64,000 bases of DNA from Wolfiporia cocos (taxonomy: Eukaryota; Basidiomycota; Agaricomycetes; Polyporales; Phaeolaceae). Positions 1 through 10,121 of the stretch are shown in pieces. The stretch is taken from positions 1,364,001 to 1,428,000 of the forward strand of contig JACCLO010000009.1 in the NCBI GenBank assembly GCA_029448655.1. Reading direction: 5' to 3'. Within the stretch, counting starts at the first letter, position 1; each line of letters begins with the position of its first letter. Both the position numbers and the translations under genes were made by a program. Under the pieces are notes generated by a model. That model made no database searches and had not been told where the DNA came from. It saw only the letters and a program-made list of their open reading frames with translations.

Positions 1-899
1 ACGGAGTCAGAGCTTGGTGGAAGTGACAAGGAGAACGAGTCGCTATGCTTGAAAAATGAGGGAGACTTGGCTTCGGAGTGCTCTACGGACAGCGTGGTCA
101 TTGCACCGTCCGTCTCCTTCGATTCTCAACTTTCCCAGGTCATCGATAGTACCAAGGGTCTGTCGATCAAGGACCAATCGGCCGAGGGGCGTTCTTCAGA
201 CAGCGTTTTCTCTGCGCTTCCTGTCCCCTTCGACTTGCAGCTTTCCCAGCTCATTGAGAGTTTCGAGCGTCTGTCGATTCAGGACGATCCGGTTTCAAAG
301 GAGCCGAGGAACAGCACGGTTGGTTCTTCGTCAACCTCCTCTGAGGACGATCTTGCAGACGTTATCGAGAGCTTCAAGCGTCTCTCGATCTCCGACCCGC
401 CGCTCGCATTGACAACTCCTGCCGTTGCGGTCGACGGCTGCAAGCCGATGTCTGTAGCCCTCGGTTTGCCTGTGCCCAAGATTGCTGCTGCGGTTTCCCT
501 TACCGTCAAGGAAGCTGCCAAGGCGAGGAATGTCACGGTCTCTGAGGCATCTCGCAAAGTGCTCGTGAACGTTAAGGACGCTGCTGGCTCAAGCTTCGGT
601 CTCGATGCACTCCGTCGCATCAAGGACAAGGGCAAGGGCATAGCCGCTGCTAAGAGACGCTCTGCACCACCCGAGCTCAGTGTGCTCGAACAGTTTTCCC
701 GTCGCCGCAAGTCCTCGGCCTCGAAGGACACGACCACTCGAACATGGCGCTTGATCAAGTTAGGAGGCGAGAATGCTATTCGTGGAAAGGGCAGGGCACC
801 TGCGCTCGAAGTGCCGCCACCCCGCCTCTATGCGCGCGATATCATTCAAGTACTTTGTGCGGCAGATGCATCTCATGCCCACCTGCCTCACTACTAGCT
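1..899 (+). CDS. 3' part of a low-complexity Ser-rich protein with LSI-D repeats
   Basis: The frame is open from the first base, so the gene begins upstream of the window; the stop is at 897-899. I do not recognise the family. The visible ~299 residues carry three spaced copies of a short module (QLSQVIDS..GLSIKD, QLSQLIES..RLSIQD, DLADVIES..RLSISD), then a basic region with KDKGKGIAAAKRR and QFSRRRK. The paralogue whose fragment starts at 63627 shows that more 5' exons should exist, including one with a hydrophobic segment. No enzyme motif is visible. The repeated LxxxIxSxxxLSIxD unit looks like an amphipathic or linear-motif repeat; that is inference. Reality of the coding frame is supported by ungapped similarity to the second copy, where most differences fall as single substitutions. 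Confidence 0.6.
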
Positions 900-1017
900 T
901 GTTGACGCTCTCGTCGCTGCGTCCTCTATCTTGCACGCGCTTAACTGTGTTGCTGTGGCTCTCTCGGCCTGCTTTCTTGCCACCTTTACGCTTTACTTCA
1001 CTCGCTTTTTCGCACCA

Positions 1018-2204
1018 AGCTCGGGGTACAAAGTGAACAGATCCACCGTAGCTCTATACCCTTCAAGCCCTTTCATCAGTTCGTTATTTCGCAAATTTCC
1101 ACGAGTGCGTTCCGGAGCGCTTGTATAGCAAGGACCTCAAGCTATGGGGTACTCACTCGGACTCTTGCAGGTATGCGGCATGTATCCGAGCCTGATGTCG
1201 ATAGTTGACTCGCCTGCATCGTAGTTCCTTCCTAGGCTACAACTGTCACTCGCTGACGTTGTTCGAGGCCGCAAAGCTCTGTCCACAATTGCAACCGCTC
1301 CATGTAGCAAGGTGAGCCTATCATAACGGTCACCCCCTCACCGACTGACATGTGTCCCAGATCTCCACTTCCACTCACTGTCGCCAACGCGAGCTACAGG
1401 CACACTGAGCGACATCGACTCATTCGGTCTCCTCGCATTCGGCCATTGCGCACCTAGTCAACCCAGTATTGGGCAGACGTGCCGATTCTTCTGCCGCCGA
1501 GGATCTCAGCATCGGAATGGACCGCTACATTCCGAGACCGAGTCGATGTCCGCCCCGGAGGACCTCGCCGACGCGGAATGCCCTCAATTCCGCATGGACG
1601 CGAACGTTCCTCTGATCTTGTTATCGACATACCAGTTGTTCTTGACACTGGCATGCGTGCCTTCTCGCCGATAATTGGCTCTCGCATTTCAAGTGGCGAC
1701 GATGACTTCCGACGTGGACTGTTGACTACCTGGACAATGGACAGGACGGCCCCCCGCGTGACCGGTAGCCTGAACTCGATTCCGAGTTACTTTCGCCGTC
1801 CTCTGCTTGCTCACCACCGCTTGAACTCCTGGCACTGCTACTTTTTTTGCTTTGCTTCGCTCTACGTGCTAGGCTCGGGGTACAACAGTAACAGATCCAC
1901 CGTAGTCTAGTATCGCTTTCTTCTTTTTCATAGCTATGCTCCCTGAATGGGTTCTCATATCTCGGTTTTGGCCCCTGCCTTGTCCTATGCCTCTGTCTTG
2001 TCCTATGCCTCTGTCCTGTCCTATGCCCCTGTCTTGTCCTATGCCTACCTCTCCGCTAGCTATCCCCCTTCCTCCGTCTCTTCGTCGCCAGCGGTTTCTG
2101 TCGCGCGCTATGCTAGCTAGCGTTAATTTCTTCTGTCTCGTCTCGTCTCGTTGTACCATCGCGCATATCGCGATGAGCTCGGGGTACATTACACAGATCC
2201 GCCG
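1018..2204 (+). repeat. Three dispersed copies of GCTCGGGGTACA...CAGATCCRCCGTAG
   Basis: Copies lie at about 1018-1051, 1872-1904 and 2174-2204. Each has GCTCGGGGTACA, a 5-7 base variable spacer, then CAGATCC(A/G)CCGTAG. Each follows a pyrimidine-rich stretch. No copy was noticed elsewhere in the window. The conserved halves with a variable spacer look like a structured or protein-binding element, or the shared end of a degenerate repeat family. Confidence 0.6.
1981..2052 (+). repeat. 18-base tandem repeat, four units
   Basis: The unit TGTCCTATGCCTCTGTCT repeats at 1981, 1999, 2017 and 2035, with one to several changes per unit. The period is a multiple of three, but the surrounding frame is not convincingly coding. 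Confidence 0.8.
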
Positions 2205-3079
2205 TAGCTACCTAAATGCCGAGGTATAACAGTACAGAATACAGATCTGTTTTCCCTCGGAGCTCCTGTGCATTGTCTCTCTGAGAATCAAGAAGTCGAG
2301 TAACGCGCGACCAATGCAACAATCTGGTAAGCCAGCGTTCCAATCATCTCGCGTCGCTGAGACATCATGAGATTTAACAAGACAAGTTGAACACGTCAAC
2401 CATAACCCCAGTATCGGTATCGTGCGTGTAGCGATGGTAACCTCTGACATCAACTCGTCAACATTCAGCATCTCATCACTACTAGTCTGGATTATGATGG
2501 GCATGATCCCGAGATATTAGATCTGACGAACACTACAATGCTTATCTCCACAAAGCATGGGTGGATGTGCACAATTGGTATGCCACAACAGTATCGCAAA
2601 CGTGTCGCGTGCGCGTGGCCAGATCTTACGGTTAGTCCTGATATCCGAATCTCCTCGGATACGTATTCTCACATGCCTCTAACGATGCAGGACTCGTGCG
2701 GTTGTACACAGTATCTACATACTAAGGACAACATCCGCTGACCCAGCTTATATCAGGAACGGTCAGTTAATTAGCCGTGACGAGCTCACGAGGATTTAGT
2801 CTGAATATGCACACTCAATTGCACTTTGAGATATTCTCCCGTCAACATTGATCTAAATCTTTCTGAATTGCTAGATGCGACCATGTTGCCACATGGAGCT
2901 CGATTGAAGGAGAAGGGTACTCTGATTAACCCCTGCATTTGAACGGAAAGCCTGTGTTATATTCCGTCGAACAGCCGGTCTACAGTATTTCTGCCTTATG
3001 ACTATGCGAGGTGGACACGGTAGCTTATTTACACGTCCCAAGAAGAACTATAGAAACTGCGACAATCGTGGCAAAGAGT

Positions 3080-5269
3080 TCATGTTATGCGCAATTCCAT
3101 ACAGCCAATGCTAGTAGTATCCGACACGATATAGCCCTCTTGAGCCCACTCTTCTCGTCGCTTTCCCCCACAGTGTTTCACAAACACCTTTCTGAGGTAG
3201 ATGCATGATAATGTCGATTGGCCTTCGCCGTTTTCGATATTTCGCTGCTGGTTGTGGTCTTCGATCAAAACAAGAACACCCACCACGAATGGATTCAGGT
3301 AGGAGGGGATCGTAGTCAGAAGTAGGCCATTGCAGGTGATCGTTCCCTCGAAAGACTCAGGGTCGTCTACAGCGAATCCGCGCAGTTCTATGCGGTCCCA
3401 GAGTCTCCAGAGTGTTGCCTGATGCAACGTGAGGGTATGAAAGCGTATACACTGATACTGGGCGATCAAGCCCTGGCTCGTGCACATAGCATCATTGTTT
3501 GTGATGGAGAGTGACGGTCCGTAACGTATCATGAAAGTCGCGGGGGCCCACCGAAATCCTTGCTCACTCAACTTGGAGCCTGAGAGGAAGATGATATTGG
3601 CGGGGATATTACGAAGTCTTGCAAGCATCGTCGTCATGCGTTTTTCATGAGGAAGGCCGGCCAACTCGTAGGCATCCACGTCCAGCAAGCTGGAGATAGC
3701 GAGGGTCTCGTCTTCTAATCTACTCGTTGTGCGTGTGCGAAGAAATGATGCTACATCTCCTATGCCCAGTTTCCCAGCGGCGAAGCGCCTTTTGTAGAGT
3801 CGCCATAGCTCAGATGCAAGCTGTGTCAGTACAACGTCTAGGAGGTCGCGTTCGTCGCGAGGTATCAACTCCTCCACCGATACTGTTCTCTCCGCGAATT
3901 CAAAAACGAGTTTGCGGGAGAGGATAGCTTCTTGAAGGGTCCACAGTCGCTGCATCCACCCGGACGTCAGGACCCGTAGTAGCTTTTCTTCTGTCGACGA
4001 GTTGACCGAGCACGACCGTATCCCTGCATCAATGACCAATACGATCTCCGCATCCCGATATGTTTGGGCCATCAGCCCAATTGCCTTCCTGCGCATGTCT
4101 TTCTGTCTGGGGACACAAAGTGAATCCATCCAGAACGCTCCTCCGGGGATCAGTGACGTAGTCAAAGACGCAATGCGTCGGAGTTGGCATGAAGGTAGCC
4201 CGGTCTCGGTATTGCTCCCAAGTCCGTCGACCCAAACATGAGAGATGGCAACATATGGTGTGTCCTTTCCTGTTCTGCAGGTGACCGACAAATCATCCAC
4301 CGGGCTCTCCTTCGCGGAAACGGCGACAACAGGGATGGTGGGATTGTCTTCTGCCAAAGCATCTACGACCTCACGCAAAGGAGGACCCTTCCAACTGCAT
4401 GGACAAGATCTAGTTACGTGCTGGACAACGTAGGAGCTGGTGTCGATATTGTTCACTCCACAGCCGTCGTGGGAGCAGCTAATGTGTCCGCCTTTGACTA
4501 CATCTCGCCGTAACGGAGGTTCCATGCTGCTCGCATATCCTAGCGTGCAAACGTTCCTCTGGAGGAAACGAATAATAAATGGACACCATCCCCGCTCGAT
4601 CATGTCGTTCTCGTAGCAATTGTACACCCCGTTGACGAACGAGAAGTCGAAGGTCGAAGTCAGTGCGAAGGGGAAGATACGTTTCGATGAGTTAAGAGCT
4701 TCTGCGATAGCAGCGCAGGCATGGACGATCCGTCCGATGTCGTTGTCACTGATGCCTGAGTACCGGAGGGGGTTAGAGCTATCAAGCTGGATGGAAGACA
4801 TGAGCAGGTGATGTGCCAACTTGAGAGTATTTTGCACGCGAGAAAACCATTGATGCAAGTTAACCGCATCCCTGCCGCGCAAGGCAGCGACACGAAGTTC
4901 CCATCTCTCAAGAATCTCGGGCAGATTCTCGCAAGTAAGAAATGAATGACCCGAGGACGCCTTCCGCACGAGTTGGCTCTCAGTAATCTTCTCCTCCGTG
5001 ACAGCTTCCAGGAGTCCGAAAGTCATGAGACATTGATATTGTGCGGCGCGATCAAATCGGATAGCTGTCGCGGACGGTTGAAGAGGGTATGGACGGGGCT
5101 CATTGGCGCGACAGTCGTCGTACTCCGATATGGAGCATAGACGATAACCATCATGTCTTCCACCCAACCAAACAGTATCCTGGAACCACGATGCATTGCG
5201 CTTTCGATGCGGCCCGGGCATCAGCGGGACACAAATTCGAAGGTTTCTGCATATAAAAGCATGATGCAT
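3080..5269 (-). CDS. HET-domain (heterokaryon incompatibility) protein, intact copy
   Basis: A single open frame of 729 codons from the ATG at 5269. Residues ~338-475 hold the HET domain: [15 protein letters not shown], then GGAFWMDSLCVP, an RDAEIVLVID strand and [16 protein letters not shown] domains are TIR-like modules that in ascomycetes trigger cell death after non-self recognition; the basidiomycete roles are mostly unknown. An N-terminal conserved part includes FQDTVWLGGRHDGYRLC (residues ~29-45) and RGWCPFIIRFL. A Cys/His-rich stretch (residues 262-291, H-x2-C-x4-C ... H-x5-C-x-C) sits just before the HET domain. The gene lies wholly inside the left inverted-repeat arm. A GTGAGT donor near 5330 and a TGCAG acceptor at about 5252 upstream hint at a possible extra 5' exon that I could not join in frame, so the exact start is uncertain. 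Confidence 0.9.
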   Translation of the reverse strand: MHHAFICRNLRICVPLMPGPHRKRNASWFQDTVWLGGRHDGYRLCSISEYDDCRANEPRPYPLQPSATAIRFDRAAQYQCLMTFGLLEAVTEEKITESQLVRKASSGHSFLTCENLPEILERWELRVAALRGRDAVNLHQWFSRVQNTLKLAHHLLMSSIQLDSSNPLRYSGISDNDIGRIVHACAAIAEALNSSKRIFPFALTSTFDFSFVNGVYNCYENDMIERGWCPFIIRFLQRNVCTLGYASSMEPPLRRDVVKGGHISCSHDGCGVNNIDTSSYVVQHVTRSCPCSWKGPPLREVVDALAEDNPTIPVVAVSAKESPVDDLSVTCRTGKDTPYVAISHVWVDGLGSNTETGLPSCQLRRIASLTTSLIPGGAFWMDSLCVPRQKDMRRKAIGLMAQTYRDAEIVLVIDAGIRSCSVNSSTEEKLLRVLTSGWMQRLWTLQEAILSRKLVFEFAERTVSVEELIPRDERDLLDVVLTQLASELWRLYKRRFAAGKLGIGDVASFLRTRTTSRLEDETLAISSLLDVDAYELAGLPHEKRMTTMLARLRNIPANIIFLSGSKLSEQGFRWAPATFMIRYGPSLSITNNDAMCTSQGLIAQYQCIRFHTLTLHQATLWRLWDRIELRGFAVDDPESFEGTITCNGLLLTTIPSYLNPFVVGVLVLIEDHNQQRNIENGEGQSTLSCIYLRKVFVKHCGGKRREEWAQEGYIVSDTTSIGCMELRIT

Positions 5270-5594
5270 GAGCCCGGCCGGGTATGCATATCAACTGGCC
5301 GGATAAATCATCGACATGTCAAGACTCACCTTCTGCAGTATCCTACAGTCTACCTGCGCACAGAAGTCGTGAGGCAGGCATGGAAATGCAGGCAGTTCTG
5401 GGAATCTACTAGTTGTGTCAATGATGGACGTTTGTGAGCCGATCCGTGGATCCGGTCCGAGGAAGCAAGACCGGGTCCGAACGCCCAAAAAGCGCGACCA
5501 CGGCCGAACATGGTACCGAAGAACCTCACATTATCGTGTACAGTGTGATTTGGTGGCTGAATGACATGATGAGAGGTCATGCAACTCTCTTGAA

Positions 5595-5672
5595 CGGTGC
5601 CCTTCAGTGTCAGGACCCATACCGTTTACTAAGTACATCGTAAATGAGGAAGATTAACACGCTGCTGACACG
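5595..5672 (-). pseudogene. 3'-tail fragment of the mitochondrial carrier gene
   Basis: Read on the minus strand, this stretch reproduces the last ~20 codons and the stop of the carrier gene at 55947-57151 (the end corresponding to LIFLIYDGLSKRYGS), with a handful of substitutions. Nothing of the upstream carrier sequence is present. It was carried along as the edge of the duplicated block. Confidence 0.85.
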
Positions 5673-6074
5673 AATACATTCCGTGTGCGCCATTGGCAAA
5701 GCGCATAAAATCGCAAGGCCTCGATCGCAGCACGATCACGGCAGCGTCATTACCTGAATGATCGCAGCGCATGAGCACTGACTCGATACCGATTTGAAGC
5801 GTCTGAGACTCATCAGGACGAGCGGAGCTTTGGTCTGATCGTAAACGAGGACCGCTACTCCCCGCGCCTTGGTGCAGGTCAAGAACGAAGGAAAGCATGC
5901 ATTGCAACAACAGTAGATATTGTGGCGTCCAAGTACTGGTAACGATCGTGAACAGGGCCACCTGGGCCAACGATTATGATGCAGGGTATCAAGACATTAT
6001 GTGCAGTGCCATGCCGGCCGCGGCCGCGGCTATTGTACGAACGCGCCGGCGGACGAGACAGCAGAGTGAAGGGT
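5673..6074. other. Intergenic, nothing recognised
   Basis: About 400 bases between the left arm of the inverted duplication and the 3' end of the next minus-strand gene. No repeat or coding signal seen; it contains a NotI-like GC palindrome near 6015. Confidence 0.5.
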
Positions 6075-7509
6075 CTACCAATTCCATTCGTCGTCGCTGT
6101 GATCCATCGTCTTTGCAGGCGAAGAGGCGATTCGCGTGGATGCAGAGGAGAATGAAGGACTCGTGCTGCTCGTAGGGGACCTGAGGTCGGGGACCATCAC
6201 GCTCCCGAGCCCCCGGACATCGTCATCGTCTTCCAATAGCGAGCGATGGTGGAAGTCAGAAGAGGAGGTGGCAGAGGAGGGCGAGAGCGGGGAGAGGGCG
6301 GCGGCGAAGGGGTTGGAGGAGACGGAGACGGAGTTGCTGGTGCGCGTGGGCGAGCCGAGCGCGGAGAAGAGCGACTGCGAGACATCCGAGAGTATTACCG
6401 ATGCGCGTTTCTGGCTTTTTGCTATGCTACAGCGGTAATCAGCGCATGGTGTGAATAACATGAGGAGCACGCACCGCTCGTCCTTCTGCAGCTCTCCCCA
6501 CTTCCGCCCGACGCTCCCCATCCACGACGCCACAGGCCCCTGCACCGCGAGCGCGCCGATGCCAGGCAGGTTCGGCGGCGGGAGCGCAGACAGGCTCGCC
6601 CGCTTCGCACTCATCGGCGTCGCAGGAGCCTTCGTCGCGGCGCCTGACGGTCTAGGAGCCGCCATGTCGCGCGAACCCCGCCGGTGCGTTAGCGTGCATG
6701 CCTTACTTTCGCAGCCCTCGTCCGCTTCGTCGAGCTCGCTCAGCCCGAGCGACGACGCGGACGACTGCGAGAGGTGCACGCTCGCGGAGCGCGTCGACGT
6801 CGTGCCCGTGGATGTCGACGACGTGCTCTGCGAGGAGCAGTGCCCGCGCGCGCGAGAGAGCGCTGCGAGCCCCGGCGCGGTCATAGGCATTGTGCGCGGT
6901 GGCGGCGTACTGGGGCCCGCGCGGGCGGCGCGGTCCATGCCCCGGCTGACGATGTGTTCCCACTTGCGCTTGAGCTGCGCGAGCTCCTCTTCGTGCGCTG
7001 CGAGCTGGGTGCGCAGCTCGAGGCACTTTGATTCTTTTTGCGCGATGAAGTGCAGCAGGTCCGCGTGCCTTGGTGTGCGCGCGGGTTGTCAGCGGTCTCC
7101 GTCGCGGTGCGATGAATGCGGATGCTCACTTCTCGGCCAGCGTGAGCGGTGCCCGCTCGGGCTGTGGCGACATCAGTTCCGCGGATCCAAGGCTGCGCCT
7201 GTTTGCCTTTAGCGTCGGTCCATCCGCCTTCTGTCCCAACGAAAAGCTCCGTCGCAGCGCCTTCGCCGACGCAATGGTCGGCGAGCGCGCATCCCATGTC
7301 GGCGCACTGTCACTCGGTTTGTACGATATCGACGACTGGCGGTGCGGTTTCAAGTCGCGGGCGGTGGGCGGCGGCGTGGACAATCCTGCGATCGTCGGCG
7401 ACGGACTCGGACATGCAGAAGCCGCCGGAGAAGCGGTGCCGTCTACGAGCTGCAGCGGCCGCGGCGCAAACAACGAGAGTGGTCGTGCGGGCTTTGCAGG
7501 ACCATTCAT
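6075..7509 (-). CDS. DUF4048-like fungal coiled-coil protein
   Basis: Three exons: 7509-7130, 7068-6475 and 6426-6075, giving 441 residues (exon lengths total a multiple of three). The second intron is 48 bases with no stop, so it also reads through in frame. Features: a Pro/Ser-rich N-terminus, then a charged coiled coil (LLHFIAQKESKCLELRTQL followed by AAHEEELAQLKRKW) at residues ~128-165. A Ser-rich linker follows, then a conserved block VGRKWGELQKDE joined across the intron to AKSQKRASVILSDVSQSLF. The protein ends in an acidic tail, SDDEWNW. The coiled coil plus the SQKRASV.LSDVSQS block match what I recall of fungal proteins of unknown function carrying DUF4048. Biochemical role unknown; the acidic Trp-rich tail may bind a partner. 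Confidence 0.75.
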
Positions 7510-7959
7510 TGTCGCAGGGAGAGACGAGGGAGCGCAGACATCCGTGGTCTGTCTGATACTTGGTCTATGATCGCGTTGTCTTAGAGAGCCTGTCGTAATG
7601 AGAGCCCAGGCTCCTGAGTATCTACGAGCGCTAACGCCGCAGCAAGCATAGCCGAGCCGCTGTGGCTACACGATTCAAATGTAGACTGCCTTCAACTTAT
7701 TATGCGTCGCAGAGACCACTATGCCGATACGGTCAGACGATGTCGTCTCGAGAGCTCAAATGCGGGTTGTTTTCGTAGATTGTCGTAGCTATCACTATGT
7801 CAAATCTACACGGCATATTGTCCGGAGGCGTAAAGTAAGTTGTTGCATCTGAACAGAGAAGACGGATATATACGCCTGCTCTTAGCACATGCTACACGAT
7901 GAGATCCAATAACGGCAGTTAACACAGTTGATGCTATGTAGCGCTGCATCGTTGTCACT
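7510..7959. other. Intergenic, nothing recognised
   Basis: About 450 bases upstream of the coiled-coil gene and downstream of the second HET gene. No coding or repeat signal noticed. Confidence 0.5.
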
Positions 7960-10121
7960 TTATACACAAAGTAAGATGCTCAAGCCTTTCACAATTCCTC
8001 CGTCAATATAACCCTTGCTAACCAGGAGTTCTTTTAGATCCTCAATTGTGCAAAATTTAGCCCCAGCAACTCCGATATATGTGCATATTCCTTGGACTTG
8101 AACTGTTTCTCCTTCATCTAGCGGTACAGGTATGTCCGCTCGTTGCAATGACACAAGAGCGCCTGGAATCACCGGCTGATCAAAAGATGGTGGTTTCTCT
8201 AGTAGTAATGCGTTGCAGGTCGGTGTCTTAGATTTGTCGAATGTTGCCACCCCAACCAGGTAGAAACCACGGTCTTCGGGAATATCCAGCAGGTAGTAGG
8301 GCCCCTGGTTATCAAAAGTGACGGGGTCAATGTGAATACATTCATATTCAGCGATCAAGCCCTGGGGCGTGCATCGGCCATTGTCCTCTATCGTGGATGC
8401 CACAGCATCAATCATGAATGACGCAGGTGCCCAGCTGAAGTTTGGGATTTTCAGCTTTTCTCCATCACGTATAAAGATGATGTTAGGTGGAATGGTTCGA
8501 AGCTCCAACAGCAGCGCTTGCATGCGTTTGCTGGCGTCAAGATGAACCAGCTTGTGAACGTCGACGCCAAGCAAGCTAGCGATCGCTAAAGTCTCGTCCG
8601 AGACTCTACTTGAGGTGCGCCTCTGAAGTGAGCGGCTGATATCAGATAAACTCAGCTTGAACCCGCTCTGGATTTTCTGCCTCTTGCTCCATAGTCGGGA
8701 TACTTCGAGCAGTAAGAGCAATCGGACTGGATCGAGGTCTCCTCCTGCCTCAATGATCATATCTTCGAAATCTATGACCTTGTCTCTAAAGAGGAATTTC
8801 ATCTCCTTTGCCAATAGGGCTTCCTGCAAAGTCCAGAGCCGTTGGAGCCATGCTGAGGACAGGATGGCCAGCAACTTCCGCTCTAACGGAGTGTTGACTG
8901 GGCAAGAGTAAATCCCGGCATCGATCACCAACACGAGGCGCGCCTCTTTGTAAGTGCGGGCCATCATCCTGATAGCCTGCTTGCGTGATTGCGACTCATC
9001 TGGAACACACAGAGAGTCGATCCAAAACGACCCTCCTGATATCAACGACTCTCCAACCGCTGCAGTTGACAAACAGGGAGCCCGGTCTCGGTATTGCTCC
9101 CGAGCCCGTCAGCCCATACGTGCGAAATGGCAACATACGGAGTGTCGTTGCTGGGTACACATTGTATGCATAATGATTCTCCGCCATCCGGGGTGGAGTC
9201 CTTGGCTATCCTCATAACCGGGACCTGACTGGACGAGATGGCGGAGATAACCTCTGCTGGTGGCGGTTTCGCAAATCCGCATGCACAGTCTTCGGAGACA
9301 TGGCGAGTGCGATATGTCCCAGGATCGACATTGCTAGCCACACATTTTCGGGGCGTACAATCTTCGTGTGACCGGTAGAGTACCGGGCGAAAGGGGGGAG
9401 GTTGGCTATGTGCATACCCTAGGACACACAATCTGTCCGAGAATGTCTCGATGGTGAATGGACACCAACCCCTTGTGCGCATGTCTCTGCCATAGATGTC
9501 GTCTGATATGCGATGGCGTGCCCATGACCATATGAGATCATGAGTGCCGTCTAGGGTTGTGTAGTGTTTGAACAGCCGGGAGATGGTCAAAGCTTCCGCT
9601 ATAGCAGCGAACATATACAGGTTCTTGCCGATGGTGTCATGGTCTAGGCCTGCAACGTGGAGCATATTCTGCTCCGCGTGGATGAACTCATCCATCATCC
9701 CATTATAGGCACCAAAAAGAGTATGTTCAATTTGATCGTGCCACTCCTGCAAAACAGGTGTGTCTCCTTTGAGGGCATCGAGGCGTTCTCGCCAACCTGC
9801 CAGGAGGTTCTCGCAGCTGAGAACTCTCTCACCCGTGGGTAACGTACGAACAAGCTGTTCTTCTTTCAGCTTCTGTCTGGTGACAGCTTCGACGAGCCCG
9901 AAAGTCAGCATGCTCTGATACAGGGCTGCGTCCTCAAGACGAATGTCGTGGTCGGTCATAGGGGGGTATGGATATGGTCGGAAAAGTCGACAATTGATGT
10001 ACTCGGTGAGAGAAAGGCAAAGGCGGTAGCCATCATGTGCTCCGCCAAGCCAGACAACATCCTGACACCAAGAGACAATATTTTGATCTGTGATCGTATT
10101 TGGGCCTGCGCCTAGTTGCAT
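7960..10121 (-). pseudogene. HET-domain gene broken by a 10-base deletion
   Basis: Two overlapping minus-strand frames (10121-9042 and about 9072-7960) encode the N-terminal and C-terminal halves of one HET protein. The first ends just after SHVWADGLGSNTETGLPVCQL; the second resumes at SLISGGSFWIDSLCVP. Aligned with the intact copy, the stretch between the CQL codons and the Gly-Gly codons is 32 bases instead of 42, a 10-base loss that shifts the frame inside the HET domain. No splice pair repairs it. Everything else looks well preserved, including HDGYRLC near the N-terminus and the Cys/His block before the HET domain. It is therefore a young pseudogene, a sequencing error, or an allele segregating in the population. 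The start ATG (10121) gives MQLGAGPN. Confidence 0.85.

Larger units (their letters stand above)
900..2565. other. Intergenic region with short repeats, no convincing gene
   Basis: No reading frame here resembles a known protein. The open frame at 1479-1910 (+) is 143 codons but has low-complexity composition and no domain. What stands out is a motif of about 30 bases present three times (1018-1051, 1872-1904, 2174-2204) and an 18-base tandem repeat. The motif spacing suggests decayed duplicated 3' ends or old tandem insertions. Confidence 0.5.
2566..5672. repeat. Left arm of a large inverted duplication
   Basis: The reverse complement of this segment aligns along its whole length with 57088-60850, with many point differences and several small indels (roughly nine bases in ten identical by eye). 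The right arm is longer mainly because of a 638-base insertion. The end at 5595-5672 matches the last codons and stop of the carrier gene at 55947-57151. The other end falls near 2566, just beyond the HET gene's 3' flank. Confidence 0.9.

Noticed and set aside
1479..1910. 143-codon plus-strand frame
   Set aside because: Arg/Pro-rich, includes one of the repeated motifs, no domain; likely chance in a repeat-bearing spacer.
2566..5672. CRISPR array, integron or prophage
   Set aside because: The window is eukaryotic with introns throughout; no repeat-spacer array or phage genes present.
6451..7212. 253-codon plus-strand frame opposite the DUF4048-like gene
   Set aside because: Shadow of a GC-rich coding exon; the minus-strand splicing model explains the region better.
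9042..9072. Idea that the two HET halves at 7960-10121 are joined by an intron
   Set aside because: The frames overlap and no GT-AG pair of usable size lies between them; the 10-base deletion explains it fully.
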